Assembly (NCBI GenBank): GCA_013339765.2
Contig: JABSTR010001672.1
Coordinates: 1 to 64,000 of the forward strand
Origin: Haemaphysalis longicornis
Taxonomy: Eukaryota; Arthropoda; Arachnida; Ixodida; Ixodidae
Length of the DNA stretch: 64,000 nt
Direction of reading: 5' to 3'
The notes beneath the pieces were generated by a model. That model searched no databases. It was not told the DNA's origin and was given only the letters and a program-made list of their open reading frames with translations. Made by a program: the position numbers and the translations under genes. This document shows positions 1-12,061 of the stretch, in pieces (position 1 is the first letter of the stretch; the number at the start of each line of letters is the position of its first letter).

Positions 1-928
1 GTGGTGGATTTGGACTGGCACATTTGTTTATCCGACAAATAGTTTCTAGGTTGTATGTTTCTGAGAGATCAGATAGATTGCTTTCTACGTACTGTGGTAC
101 AAGTCCGACTACGTGATGTCATTCCAGACTATGTAGTTTCAACTTCTGAAATGCGATGTGTACGTGTACGCGGGTTCTTGCGCGAGGTGGTGGATGCTTT
201 TAGGATTTGGAGGGTTAGGTTTTCCTCGGAGTATTTGAGTAGTGTACCGCGGAAACGTTTGTACAAAGATATTGATGTGTGTCTGCCTGTTCCGATTTTA
301 TCGTCAGTTATACGCAGTGGGTTCAGGTAAAGATGTTCTAAAAAGAGTGAAACGAATGCCAGTACGTTCATCTGTTAAATCTTTCTTCTTTAAACTTCAT
401 AGCGGCACGCTTCCGGTAAAACCCTGGCTGCAGGAAAAAGGACTATATGTACACCCATGGACACTTAACTGTAGACTATGCCAAAAGCTGGAAACAATTG
501 AGCACATCTTTCTGGACTGTTGGGATGCGGTGTTTCACTGGGACATCCTCCAACGAACCCTGAAAAAAGACTTACCATTAACGCCTTATGGCATTCGCTT
601 TTTGCCCGTAAACAATGACGGAGGCGTGCCCTATGATATGTTCATGGCACTTAGTCTGCATTCTATGTGGAAAACTCGCGTGGCGGTTCAAAATGCCGAA
701 GAGGATGCTCGCACAGTGCGAGAGTACTTCATTGAAAGCGTTGCTTATATAAGAGAAGTTTATCGAGTCATGCCGGAAGAGCCTGAGTGGTTACCCATTC
801 TGGATGTTCTAGCGCAATTTAAGATGTTTTAAGCCACTCCCTTCAGCCGATTGGTGGCTTGAGCTAGTAATTTTTGTACTGAACAGTGCGTGTTGTGTTG
901 TCGCCAAGCAGCATAAAGAAAAAAAAAA
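1..928 (+). pseudogene. 3' end of a decayed non-LTR retrotransposon (family B)
   Basis: This is the C-terminal part of a LINE reverse transcriptase polyprotein; the 5' part lies outside the window. One frame (about 55-330) carries GFLREVVDAF followed by RKRLYKDIDVCLPVP. The reading then shifts near 285-310 into a second frame ending at the stop at 830-832. The second frame has a zinc-knuckle-like C-x2-C-x7-H-x4-C (CRLC, then EHIFLDC) followed by FHWDILQRTLKKDLPLTP. The same blocks occur in the element at 40.4-44.1 kb (GFLKEVVDTF, VLKRV, FFWDVLQRTFKKD), so both belong to one family. The stop is followed by about 85 bases and an A10 run at 919-928, which I read as the 3' tail. The frameshift makes it non-functional. 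The clade is not resolved. Confidence 0.8.
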
Positions 929-1001
929 GGAATGGCGCAATGGGATAGACGTCGGCTTCATAACGCGAGGTACCCAGGTTCGATTCCCACCAGGGGAAGC
1001 G
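929..1001 (+). repeat. tRNA-Arg-like sequence directly after the LINE-B tail
   Basis: An A-box-like TGGCGCAATGGGATAG and a B box GGTTCGATTCC lie at tRNA spacing, and a T-run (1007-1024) follows like a pol III terminator. The sequence TGGCGCAATGG recalls eukaryotic tRNA-Arg. The acceptor and anticodon stems do not pair well, so I regard it as a tRNA-derived relic and not as a working tRNA gene. A close relative lies at 40345-40418, also just downstream of a family B LINE. Confidence 0.65.
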
Positions 1002-1006
1002 TTTAC

Positions 1007-1056
1007 TTTTTTTTTTTTTTTTTTCTTGGGGCGCTTGGTTTTTTTTTTTTTTTTTT
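1007..1056. repeat. Two poly-T runs
   Basis: T18 at 1007-1024 and a second T-run at about 1039-1056 are separated by a short G-rich spacer. The first may be the terminator or tail of the preceding tRNA-like repeat. Confidence 0.8.
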
Positions 1057-4000
1057 GAACGCCATCACGAGCTTGATGTGCCTCTGTAGAAATCCAGTGC
1101 GTAAATGTGGCTTTTCTGCAGTGCGTCTTGGCGTAAGTACATCGCCACCAGTGAGGCGCAGAAAGCTTTGCTTTAAAACGAAAGGAACGTGTGGCGTGAA
1201 GGCCCGATCAACAGCTCTAGAGAAAAGTTACTATGGGGTATTATGGCAAAGTTAGTATTATGGGGGCTTAATTGAAATTCAGGTATTAATTTAGACCTGC
1301 TCTCAAACTGCGCAGCGCCCGGAGAATACTTCATAATTCAGCTTGCGCAGCCCAGAACTGAATCCACTACCTCGTTCGTGCTTTAAAACAGGGCAGTTTA
1401 GCCACAACACCACTTTCGTGTGAAACAGGACAGGCCTTCCACAGTCGCAACACTTTTCGAAAAGGAGGTTCTCAGCGACACGTTCATCACGATTCCACTC
1501 TCGCGCGAAACCAAAGAGGGCGCCCAGCACTTACTCGCACTCCGCATCGCCATCGACACCACCACGCCAGGCGTCTGCCCCGGCGAAGTCGCACAACGGC
1601 CGAACCCCGGGGCCTGACCAGAGCGGAGGGAGTCCAACGACGCCTTTATATATCTTTTCCGGTGGACAGCGATCTTTTGTAGGGGCGAAAAGAGAAATGG
1701 CCGTTCTTTAGCGGCACTCAGCGGCCGGGTTCTCGGCTACAAAGGCAGCAGAAGCGTGGCACCGCGGAAAGGGGGAGGGCCGCCAGAGCCATTCCTTTTC
1801 CTCCAGCGGCGGTGCGCCTGACTCGGAGTCGGGGCGCCGCTCGAAAACGCACTGACCCGGGAGTAAATAAACGGGCTCCGGCCGAGGGGGATTAGCGGAG
1901 AGCGACGATCCGCTGTCAGAGTGACCGCCGCCCAGTGGACAAAGGACTCCTCGAGGACTCCGCTGAGGAGTATACAGCGCACGGTCTCCGCCATTGGTCA
2001 GAGCACACGAGCTGACAGAAAAGGAACAGGGAACGGGAAAACGTTTGAAACAGATATGACGGCTAACCCGGTCTGTGAAAAAAAAATAGAATGCGCAGAG
2101 TGTATCAGTGTACTTCTGCTACGGCTTCGTCACGGACCTCTCTCACCTCGTAGTCGATGCTCGGTGAAAAAGTGAGCGCTTTTGTGTCATTCAGACCTCA
2201 TTATTGGCCATTCAGGTAGTCGTCGACTAAAGAGCGCTGACATGCAGGAACGAAGGAAGTGACTTGCACACCGTGCGCTACGCACTGGCAGCTTGTAGGG
2301 TATGCTGTATAGCGTAATGAAGGATGTGCATGCAGCGCGTTGTGTGACCTGTAGAAGGAAGTTGGATCAAGTTACGCTTTGAAGGTAAGCCGCCCCGAGC
2401 GACACAAAGCCAGTAAACTGAACACCGAGAATGTCTACGAAGCGATTAGACATGGCTTTGGACATGTGTTTTCTTTTTTTCCCCTTCTTTTTATTTTCTG
2501 CAGGGTTTGAACTAAATGTTAAAACTGCTGCTGGTAAAAAAAATGAGTGTCATCACTGTATATATGAGTGTCGTCGGTGCTTTTTTTCGTTTACCTGTGG
2601 TGAACATCGCCAAAATTTTCTTACAGTACCTGGGAGCAAACTGAATCGTTACATATAGTTAAGTTTCCCGCTAACCCGTTATTACAGCCTTTTGTATTTG
2701 TGATCATTGCACAGCTTTGAGCAACTAGCCATTCAAGAGAGAAAAAAGAGAGAAATGGAGAATTACTTCAGTGAACGCAATGCTGAGTTCAGTTCGTTCA
2801 GCCTGACTGAACCGAGTTCAGTCTGTTCCTCAGTTCAGGTCTTCGTTTGAGCGCCCAGCCGTCTCAGCCCGCTAGATCAACCAAAGGTGGCCTTCGCAAC
2901 TAGAAACTCACCGACTGGTCAAGCCAAGGATTAGGAATCGGGTACAGAGTATTGAGCTAACACTCCCAAACCACGTTATAAAAAGTGCGGGGCACATTAC
3001 AGAATCTACAATGAGAGCCCTATCGCGTTGGCCAGAACAAGTGAAGTTTGATCAGCAGAAGAAACGTGTTGCTCTGGAAGAGACGTCAGGAAGACATCGT
3101 TTTATGTTCTTTTTATTCTGTTTACGTGATACCCCGCCTTTTGTTGGCAAGTTTCAAGACCAGTGTAAATGCCCAGAGGTTTCGAATTGCCCAATAAGAT
3201 CCAACAGATGTAAAACCAGCCCTGCGGGGCCTCTTGTATTTCCCCTCGGTTGCCATCTGTGATGCCGGTGTCGAGTACTAAGTGCCCGGCACAACGGTCA
3301 CATCGGCTACTGTGTATCAACTCACGGTTTCATTTCAGGCCTATATTTGCTGCCCTCGCGAACAGGAAAGACACGTAGAAGGAGGGCAAGAGAATGTATT
3401 CGCGCCATAACAAAATACAGAGGAGAAGGTGTCGACAGTGGATCGTCCTCCATTTGGCAGCACCTCTGGGCGCGCTAAAAGCGCCCCAAATACGACCACA
3501 CCGCGTATGTGGCGTATAAGTTTCGGGGTGGCGGTTGCCGCCCTCCAACAGATGGTGCAGCGGTGGGAGAGCCAACCCTCTTCCGTCCCCCCTCGCAGCA
3601 TCGGTGCCCCCTCAAAACCATCTCCCCTTAACACTCGTTTCAAGGAGCATAACGTGTTGGGGAGCCAAAAAAGAAAAAGAAAACACGGCCCCTTCTCAGC
3701 TCACCGTCACGTCTTCTAGTAGCCATCCCTCACTTTCCAGGTCCTTGTAAGCCCCCCCCCCTCCTTCTTCCCCTCTCAAGTCCAGGCGCGCCCCCCTCCA
3801 CTTACTACGGCCTGCGCGAGCCGCCATTTCTCACCTAGCACAGACGAAACATTCCCCAAGGCCACGGCCGGGCAGCTCGCAACAGCAGCAGACAAACTCG
3901 AGGTGCACGGAAATTCTTGGAAGGGACAGAGCGCGAAACGCGCCAGACAGCGGCTGGCCCACGCGTGACACCCCCCTCCCGAGCGCACCCCTCGGGCGAG

Positions 4001-4690
4001 CACCTCGGAGGCAAGAAAGCCCCCAAACGGTAGTTTGGGGGGCACTACAACCGATCGCGCGCGCTTCGATGGCCCAGCGGCCGAGACCCGAACACGTAAA
4101 CTAGTCGAGTTTGTCCACCTCGAAGGATTAAGACTTGGGGAGAAAGTGAGGGCGTCAAAAACAACGTGTCGGCTTTCTGTAGCTTCGCAGGCGGTTCCCC
4201 AGCTCGTGCCGCCACTCGCCAGCCCTCCCGCGGCACGCACGGTCTTCACACCAGTGCACACCGTCTTTGAAACGCCATGAATAAAAGGATCCCGACGCCT
4301 TTAACCTGTTTTTACCCGAAGACGGCGACCTTCTGTGCGTCTACAATGAGCCGGACCCAGGCAGGGAGACCATTCTCGCCACGAAGCTCGCTTTCGAACT
4401 ATTTAGACGAGCGCGCCGAGGATTGACGTGAAAGGGGAGCGTTTGTCCTCCGGCTCGAATCCGGTGCGAAGAAAAATCTTCACGCTCCGCTTCCTCGAGT
4501 CTGCTCTGGATCCTTTGGATAACTCCCCGGGGCGTCTGAAGCCCCCAACGGTAACGCGTGGGGAGAAAAGGGCCTAAGCGATTGCGATCTACGGCCTTTG
4601 ATCGTTATCAGAATTGAATTACCCATATCGGTTGTCAGACAGTGGGGATCTAAGCTACTTTCACTGTTGCTTATTTATTTTTCTTGGGTT
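1057..4690. other. No recognisable gene; mixed GC-rich intergenic DNA
   Basis: GC-rich segments lie at about 1540-2030 and 3430-4560. Open frames of 60-161 codons overlap on both strands and contain no motif I recognise. Around 2780-2840 there is an irregular cluster of GTTCAG-like words. No splice-like gene structure, RNA gene or inverted repeat stood out. Confidence 0.5.
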
Positions 4691-4862
4691 GGTGTTACTC
4701 TTTTTTTTTTCTTCGCGTCGTTCACTTTTCGTTTTGTTTCAGTGTTTACATTAACGATTCTCTTTTCAATTGTATTTTTATGTCCGGACTCTGCTGGCAG
4801 ATTTCTCTTTTTTTTACTTTCCTTTTTTTTTCAACGCTTCTTGTTTGTCTTCTTCCTGCTGT
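4691..4862. repeat. T-rich low-complexity tract
   Basis: A pyrimidine-rich, mostly T segment on the + strand. The hydrophobic open frames across it (F, L, V rich) reflect composition and do not indicate a membrane protein. Confidence 0.6.
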
Positions 4863-4962
4863 AACCCTAATGTCTAATATTCACCCACTCATCAACGTAG
4901 TCACCCACCATCTGGTGTAGCAAGCCTTGTCCCTAGCAGGGCTGACCCCACCAGTTTACATT

Positions 4963-5130
<168 letters not shown>

Positions 5131-5260
5131 CGTATCTGGACTGGGCTCTCTGACGAAAAAAATATTGGAATTACTGAGACAAAAAACAGAATTATACCAC
5201 ACACGCAAGCACACACGCAAGCGCACAAGCTTCACAATTTCTCCACGCGGTCACGCACAG

Positions 5261-5371
5261 ACAAGTTGTGACGGCATGCAGCCTATGACGAACACAAAAG
5301 CTGACCACACCCGGTCAAAGACAAGTTGTGACGGCATGCAGCCTATGACGAACACAAAAGCTGACCACACC
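5261..5371. repeat. 60-bp tandem duplication (about 1.9 copies)
   Basis: The block beginning ACAAGTTGTGACGGCATGCA at 5261 is repeated at 5321. Identity runs for about 51 bases, through GCTGACCACACCC. The perfect match suggests a recent local duplication. Two copies without regular spacers do not make a CRISPR array. Confidence 0.9.
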
Positions 5372-7443
5372 CTTATTGGCGGTGAGATCTTTGAGTGGCG
5401 CCCCCTGGCTCTGACGTCGGCTTAGGGATTCGCGCCGCTGTCGTCTGCTACACTCCGCTTGTGAGGGGCAACAGTGCCTGGGCTAGAAATCTCCCGCTTC
5501 GTTGCTGTAGTGCGTTTAAAAAGCGTATTTCTAGCGACTCAGTTATTTTGCCAGCTTCTGACGCATCTGAATAATTTGAAGCTGTATCCCCCACAAGTTT
5601 GCAACACACGAAGAGATAGAGAACAACTTTCTTCAGAGTATCGGTCCGAAGATCGTGTGTAACTCGTCCTTTCTTGCTTATTCGCGAGGATCAGCGATCA
5701 GAGCTTCTCGATAAGTATTCAAAATGCGCAGGCTTCCCTGCAGTATTTTTGAGATGCTCCTATGAAGACTCAACAGTCTAATACTACGTACCAAGCAGCG
5801 GCCTCTAAACGCTCATCGCACAGCAGGAAATAAAGCGGCTTTCGTCTGTTTCTTTCTTTCGCTTGTTGTCTTGTATCGGATTAATGTTTCTTGCTGTTTT
5901 TTTTTCTTCCGCCAACGCATTAATTTTTCTGCGCCGTCACCAACTTCTTGTTAGGAGGTTTCGGGATGTTTGGGAGCCTCACAAAGGTCGTGTGGATATT
6001 TCCTTCATTTTGTATGGCATACATTCCCTTCTTCACAAATTGGCTTTCATTACGGCTGCGTGAAAGAAGGTGCATATCCGAAGCGTGCTTTGTTTATTCA
6101 TATGCAAATACAGTGAGAAGGTTTGTGCTACGCCACCGCGATCGCGCCCTAAACAACGTGGTCCACAGTACTCGAAGGCGGCTTTCGTGCTCCGAATTTC
6201 TATCGTAATTATATCGTTATCATAACGAACTGACCCTCAATCGAACAATGATGACATGATTACGGTGTTGAAGGCATGATATACTCGCTAACTAACGTAA
6301 TAAATGGTATACCTGCATATATTACAAGACTCGAAACCGAAGAAGGATTCCAAGTAGCTCTTTATTGCTTTTCAACCCTTCCAGGCGCGAAGAACAAATC
6401 CTATTCTACTCGGGATGGCGTTCTATGATTTGAAGAAAATTACTTTTACTCTCTTGTCCTGGATTGAGAACCCGGCCCACTATAACCAGATCGATTTAAT
6501 TGTTAAACAAAGTTTTCCCCTCCTCCCCTTACTCCTCCTCCTTCTCTTGAGTGCAGTTTTCCTATAACGCATATCCGAATATCGGGAAGATAGGGCTGTG
6601 CAAAATGTTCCCAAATATCCCTCCAGGTCTTAACAAACATATATGTGTTACTATAAATTTAACGAAGACGTGACTCGTTTTGCTCAATAAACCTCCATAC
6701 TGGTTAGATGCCTGGTATACTATCAGCACGCGCGTATATACACACTGGATTATTTAGAACTCAACCTACAGTTTTTGCAGTCTATAGTGCATGTCGGCAA
6801 ACTTTCATGCCTTGACAACGTAAAGTGATGTGACAAAACGCGTTGGAGCGTGCGGCAAGGTTACAAAAACTGTTTTACCTTACATATGATTACCGGAATC
6901 GTGATGCCTTCTGCCAAAGCCGCAGCCCTGAAGGCCTAGAATTTGTTTTGGTCTTCCTTTTTTGCTGTTGTCGGTTATTAGCAGCTGACTGTTCCTTTTG
7001 TTCGAATGCTTACATGAGAAGCTGACGCCTAGCTCCGACTCTTTGCGCTCCGCACAGGACCGGCTTCGCAACTATGGGGTGGCGCCGGCAATGTTTTCTC
7101 CCGTAGCGGTATCCAAAACTATACTTTAATTGACACCATGAGCTAGTGATGCGATTTTAAGCCTATTATTATGATAAAAAGTTACCCACACGCCAATTCT
7201 GGTGCGGACAAGCATCAGACGTTGACCGAGCGCAAAGAAACAGCAGGACGAGCAATCCTGAGTGAAGCAGACGACAAATGCGAGAATCCCTAAGCTGACG
7301 TCACGGAGGCGCGCTTCGCAGCGCCGCCTGTGTTCGCGCTCACCGCCAATAGTTACACATCAAATAAAAGTCAAATAACTCCCGTGTCAGAATTACGCGA
7401 GACCGTACGGATAATTTTTAATTGCGGCGAAAGCCTTAGATGT
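5372..7443. other. No recognisable gene
   Basis: Moderately AT-rich DNA with open frames under 95 codons. I see no motif, tRNA-like box pair or clear inverted repeat. A short cytosine- and thymine-rich patch lies near 6518-6550. Confidence 0.5.
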
Positions 7444-7695
7444 TTCACCAACACGAAAGGTGACTGTCATCGCCGCCCGTCAACGCGAATGGTGCCAGAA
7501 CGGCCCCCGCTGTAGAAGTAAAACAAGTAAAAACACATTTGGCTTCGTGTGGGATTTGAAACCGGGTCCACAGAGCGGGAGTCACGCGCGTCATCACTGC
7601 GCCAACTCGGTTATCCAGCCAAAGGGCGAATAAGAATCGGCCTGGTGCATGCCGCGTGACACGTGAGCGTGACGGCACGTGAGTAGAACACGTGC
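7444..7695 (-). repeat. Dispersed repeat with internal tRNA-like domain, copy 1
   Basis: This matches 12062-12292 over about 240 bases in the same orientation. Shared blocks include CACCAA..CGAAA.GTGAC on the left, the tRNA-like centre, and GCATGCCGCG..ACG..CGTGACGG.ACGTGA.TAGAACA on the right. On the minus strand the centre has an A-box-like TGGCGCAGTG and a B-box-like GGTTTCAAATCC with one extra base. Unlike a simple SINE, about 70 bp of shared sequence precedes the tRNA-like part. It is probably a composite SINE or a repeat that captured a tRNA gene. No target duplication was found. Confidence 0.65.
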
Positions 7696-7722
7696 ATACG
7701 GAATAGAGCGAAGAAGGAAATT

Positions 7723-8215
7723 CTGAAGATGAGAAAATATCTCAGATGCTGTGGTCTCATATTTTCCCCTGAGAAGTGTGCTGCGATAGCATTCACGCGG
7801 CGCGATGTTTCACGTTATACGCTCACCGTAGAGGGTACTCCAATACCTTATGTCAAGTCCCACAAGTTTCTCGGTGTCACGTTGGACCGCTCAATGTCAT
7901 GGGCCCCACAATTCGGCGACTGAAGGAGCTGCTTCTGTGTTTTGTGCGCATTCTACTTATGCTCGGTGGGAATCCGTGGGGCTGCCCTGTATCCTCACTC
8001 TTTTGCCTATATAAATCCCTTTTTGTCGACCTCTTGCGTTACAGCCTGCCGGCCCCATGTCCTTCCCTTCTGTTTTGGACGTTGTCCTTCCGCTCCGCTG
8101 GCCATCTGCAAGCCTGCCTTCTTAATCCCTGTAGGCATGACTTGCTCGCCAACACCCTTCTTCGATCTATTACTGAGTCCGCAAATTTCCCTTTGATGAA
8201 TGCCTTCTAGAAGTA
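7723..8215 (+). pseudogene. Non-LTR reverse transcriptase fragment, frameshifted (family D)
   Basis: The first frame (7729-7920) reads LRCCGLIFSPEKCAAIAF..., then KSHKFLGVTLDRSMSW. This is the typical stretch after the YADD box of I/R1/Jockey-like reverse transcriptases (GL.fsp.K...f, then hKfLGvtlD..l.W). The match then continues in another frame from about 7917: RRLKELLLCFVRILLMLGG, NPWGCPVSSLFCLYKSLFV, DLLRYSLP, the usual thumb region. There is no catalytic core, endonuclease or 3' tail, so this is a small decayed fragment. It differs from families A, B and C in this window. Confidence 0.75.
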
Positions 8216-9330
8216 GCGAATAATTTTAGGACGTTCTGCGATTGGAACCCGAGATGCCATTTTGACGAATGTCGACGTGCAGGGCGAACAGACAATTAAA
8301 TGAGCATGTCCTTGGATCACTTAAAGTAATGAAGCAGACATAAGAAAACGAGATAATTTCTTTTAATAAACTTTAAAATTGCCTACTCCATCGGCAGCGG
8401 AAAGCGAGCTGAAAGACAAGTTCAGTGGTCGAGTAGTGTACAAAATAAACAAAATGAACAAAGGTTCGCGATCCGTATCGCTGGAATTTCGTTGTCGATT
8501 GTGCTTACGCACACTTCATTCGACGGCGCCGTTCGCAAGCCACTAGTGTCGGCCTGTATTGATGATAAAGCACAAAACAGAGAAATACCATTTCATTCCT
8601 CGTAAACATTTATCAGCACTTGCGCCAAAGCCGGCGCAATCATCACATAGGCCGCAAATGTTCTATCAGGATGAAAGAACTGCTACAAAGGCGTCACTAT
8701 GCGGTGCTTCAGTGACCATTGCAGTAACGCTGCAGGACAGGAAGCATAGCGTTTCATACTAATATGTACTACAGGGAAATCTGTCGCCGCAGTCGCGGGC
8801 CGCCGTGGGCGATGCCATTGCTGCTAGCGACGTTTCTCGCCTACTTGGCTTAGATAGCCATGTGGCTTCTTTTTTGTCTCGAAGCCAAAATCAACAAAAA
8901 GGGTAACATTTTTTTCTTGTTCATCGTGCATGAAGCTTCTACATAATTATTGACAAATTCATCTTTCCGGGGGTTTAATTTTATAAGAACAAAACAAATT
9001 TGATGAACCTTCTAGAGTAATATTGTTGCTTTTTGCAGCCAGAGCCAACTTTTCAGTCTGTTCATGAGCCATGCCAAGGACAAGTGGAACGTGCCTGCCC
9101 GGTACATGACGGAACGCTCGCCGAAGCGCGGCTCCCGTAACAGCGGCGTCAGATTTCCCTCTAGTGTATATTAGTATGAAACTCTATGGCAGGAAGCGAC
9201 AAGATAAGCGTACCTGCGAGTAAGTAAAAAAGGACACGCATGCGCGCCGCGCCGGTCTCGACAACAAGCCTCTAGAGTGCGCATCGGTGGCTTTTGCCAC
9301 CCGCTCGCGTGGTCCGGAATATTAAGTCCC
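8216..9330. other. No recognisable gene
   Basis: AT-rich to neutral DNA with only short open frames. The first ~70 bases may still be decayed LINE from the preceding fragment. Nothing else is assignable. Confidence 0.45.
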
Positions 9331-9556
9331 CGCCTGGACATACATACATACATTTTTCCTGTAAAAATATCTTCCCAGCAATCCATTTGGGTAGGGTTTT
9401 AAAGAGGCTCTGTGTATGACACTCCACAGGAATATCCGGGGTCCTATGATATTTAGTGAAAGGCGCTCGGCCCATCATAATTTGGCTTCAGACTCCTCGA
9501 TGTCGCCCCTAAAGGTATCTACCCAGCAACGCTTCGTGTGTAGCAGTGAAGCCAAC
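9331..9556 (-). repeat. 230-bp dispersed repeat, copy 1 (inverted relative to 11347)
   Basis: This is the reverse complement of 11347-11576. Shared landmarks are GTTGCTGGGTAGATACCTTT, GGGGCGACAT, GGAGTCTGAAGCCAAATTA, CACAGAGCCTCTTTAAAACC and a terminal (TGTA)n run. GCTGGGTAGATA occurs near both ends of the unit. The (TGTA)n end suggests a retroelement-like tail. No coding capacity. Confidence 0.85.
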
Positions 9557-9561
9557 TTTAA

Positions 9562-9664
9562 AGGAACTCGGTGCATAGCAGCGGTAACACGGTCCGAGCT
9601 GCCGGGGATCGAACTGTCGACCTCGCGCGCAGCACGACACCGATGCGGCGGGTCCCACAAAGAG
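9562..9664 (-). repeat. Degenerate tRNA-like/SINE fragment
   Basis: On the minus strand TCGTGCTGCGCGCGAGGTCG precedes AGTTCGATCCCCGGC, resembling the anticodon-to-B-box part of the SINE heads at 54135 and 61385. No convincing A box remains. It may be a diverged SINE or a tRNA relic. Confidence 0.35.
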
Positions 9665-11112
9665 AACACCATCGACCTGTCCCTCAACCCGCATTAAGAC
9701 GGAAAACGAATAACCCGCGACGACGGGCGACATCACATGCTGGGCCGGCCAATGTACAAAAGGGGGAATCAATAAAGCGCGCGCTCACGAAACAGAAACA
9801 CGAAATCGACGACAGGAAACCAAATAAGATTAGAAAGAAGAAAACTACGAGCAACAATCTCTCGCGGAGGCTAGGCCCGCTTTTCGAACAACGGGGAGAG
9901 TGCACCGCCATAAAGACTAGTAGCCTCCTCGACAGTGCCAGAGCCCCCGCCATAGACGGCGGGACCAAGCGCCTCTTCGTCGCTATATAAGGGCGCGCGG
10001 CGTTCGCAGCGAGGTATATAGTCATTGTGCCTCCTAATGCATGCGAGGACATATTGTGTCCGACAGTTGTTTGTGCCGCTCTTTTTCTTGCTCCCGTTTT
10101 TCGCTCTCCCTTTTCGTTCTCTCCGTCTCGGGCCGCCTTTTCAACTCCCGAGTCCCGCGCGGCCATTGTCAGTTTCTTTCAGGAACCACGCGGTTGCACG
10201 AGTTCGATCAGTCCTGACCTTCCACGCATGACTCAGTGTGGGCCCCCTGGCCTACACTCGCCTCCTCTTTGATCGTGCTCTTTTTTTTCCCGCGTTCTTC
10301 GAATCCATTTAGGCGCTTTCGAAGTGAAGACGCTGTGAGGCTGTACCGATAGGCTCCCCGGCGCATAAAACGTCTCGGTATGAATGAAAGTTTAGCGGTG
10401 CATATCAATTTTTCTTGCACGCCCGCAGCGTGCAGGTTCAGCGTTCCTTGAAAGCATACGCTGAAAAAAGAAGGAACGATAAAAAACAGCAGTACGGATA
10501 ACAAACCTGTTTACAACATCCAGATGCAATTCCGCAACGGAAAGCCCGGGGACAGGACGCACTTCCTTGCATTACGTGCAATCACAGTTCGACCGTCCGG
10601 GTCCATCGACTGTATATACACATGAATAAACTGCCAAAGCGTTTTTGGACGTACAGTCAATAATACACTTTTCTTCTCGTTCTATTCAATAACTCTTGTT
10701 GCTTGTACTGATTTGCTTGCATCGGCAGAAGATGATGTGGTTTTCTGTTTCTTGCTTTTTTTTACCGAACGCCCCGATTCCCGACTCGGCGGCATGGAGA
10801 TGATACTGATTAGAAATGTTCCCCTTGTACTGGAGGGGTTCTTCATTTTAATGTTTCAATTCTAGGCCTTCTCTGAGCGCAGAGCCTCAATCAACTGTGT
10901 GCTTTTTTTTTTTTTCGCGCCGTTTGCATATATCTGAGATACATCACAGTACGGCCTACAGTTAAACGGCCTCAGCATACACAAGTCTTGACCCGTTTCT
11001 TGTGGTTACTATAGCAACTAATAACACTTGCCTACGCGTGCAGGCGTAGGTCCGTGTTCTCAGTCATCCCGCCACACCTCAGAGCTTTTGTTTCGGCATA
11101 TAACCATGCATT
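9665..11112. other. No recognisable gene
   Basis: Open frames of up to 160 codons overlap on both strands without motifs. A TATATAAGG word at about 9983 is followed by GC-rich DNA and a TCATT at 10021, but no coding region that it could serve is recognisable downstream. Confidence 0.4.
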
Positions 11113-11346
11113 TCAAAGGGACCCCGCAACACTTTCTTCAACTTCTTTCGAAATCTTAAATGCTTGCAGAACGTAGTCAACCAACACATCCAGTACTTGG
11201 ATTAGGGGGTCGCAAAGTCCCTCCGCCAAAAATTACGACTCTATGCCCATCAGACAACTTAGAAACTTCGGCACACCTCTTTACGCTCTGCCCTTACCTT
11301 TCCCCTTATTTTTCTGTTTTCTTCTCTTCGCTACACCCACGCGCAG

Positions 11347-11576
11347 TTGGCTTCATTGCTACACACGAAGCGTTGCTGGGTAGATACCTTTAGGGGCGAC
11401 ATGGAGGAGTCTGAAGCCAAATTATGATGGGCCGAGCGCATTTCACTAAATATCATAAGAACCCGGGATAATTCTGTGGAGTGTCATACACAGAGCCTCT
11501 TTAAAACCCTACCCAAATGGATTGCTGGGTAGATATTTTTACAGGAACAATGTATGTATGTATGTACAGGCGGAGC
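11347..11576 (+). repeat. 230-bp dispersed repeat, copy 2, inside the split MITE
   Basis: Reverse complement of 9331-9556, ending in ATGTATGTATGTATGTA. It lies within the foreign DNA that splits the AGGGACCC MITE. The two copies are about 1.8 kb apart in opposite orientation and could form a stem or recombine. Confidence 0.85.
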
Positions 11577-11644
11577 AATGGGAGATTGTGTTGCTCAGCA
11601 CCGACCCAGCAGATCAAAGACGCTGCTGGAGCCCAAGAGCGCTC

Positions 11645-11692
11645 TCTCTCTCTCTCTCTTCTCTGTGTCTGTGTGTCTCTCTCTTCCCGTTG
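11645..11692. repeat. Short CT/GT-rich microsatellite
   Basis: An imperfect (CT)n run followed by TGTGTCTGTGTGTCTC. Part of the DNA inserted into the MITE. Confidence 0.8.
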
Positions 11693-12061
11693 TTCCCCTT
11701 TCCCACGTGTAGGATAGCATACTAGGGCATAGCCTGGTTAACCATAGCCTGGTTCGCTTAGTTTTTTCTCCTTCTCTCCTTGCTTCGAAGATTTTTCTCT
11801 TTTCCGGTCTTGGCGTTCTTTGACCGCTGGAATGACGTCATTAGAGCGATGTAGCGGCTATTTACCGGCTTTTCTTCAGTTGCAGCCATGAAGGCATTCG
11901 GTAGCCACTTTAAACAGAAAGCCACAAAAGCAAAGCAGAAACGGAAGGCGCATCTGCCGCGACGATCAAATCACGCAGTGCCGCTCCTTGCTGGCTCGAA
12001 GGAAAGAGTGAAAGCGCTCATCGAAGCGCTGCAGAGTCCCTTTAAGGCGAGTCTCACATGC

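Larger units (their letters stand above)
11117..12041 (+). mobile_element. TTAA-flanked MITE (AGGGACCC family), split by an insertion
   Basis: The left part (11117 to about 11285) and right part (about 11787-12041) match the continuous copy at 30920-31343. The left end is AGGGACCCCGCAACACTTTC and the right end GCAGAGTCCCT. The right flank is TTAA (12042-12045); the left flank reads TCAA, a one-base decay of TTAA. About 500 bp of unrelated DNA, including the repeat at 11347-11576, separates the halves. That DNA must have arrived after the MITE. No transposase. Confidence 0.8.

Noticed and set aside
242..832. 196-codon frame as an intact small host gene
   Set aside because: Its sequence matches the C-terminus of the LINE at 40.4-44.1 kb, and the upstream part continues in another frame, so it is a broken retroelement.
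929..1001. Functional tRNA genes here and at 40345-40418, 28622-28705 and 45641-45756
   Set aside because: A and B boxes are visible but acceptor and anticodon stems do not pair properly. A covariance-model search would decide.
9983..10030. TATATAAGG followed by an initiator-like TCATT as a promoter
   Set aside because: The spacing is longer than usual and no recognisable coding region follows. AT words of this kind are frequent in the window.
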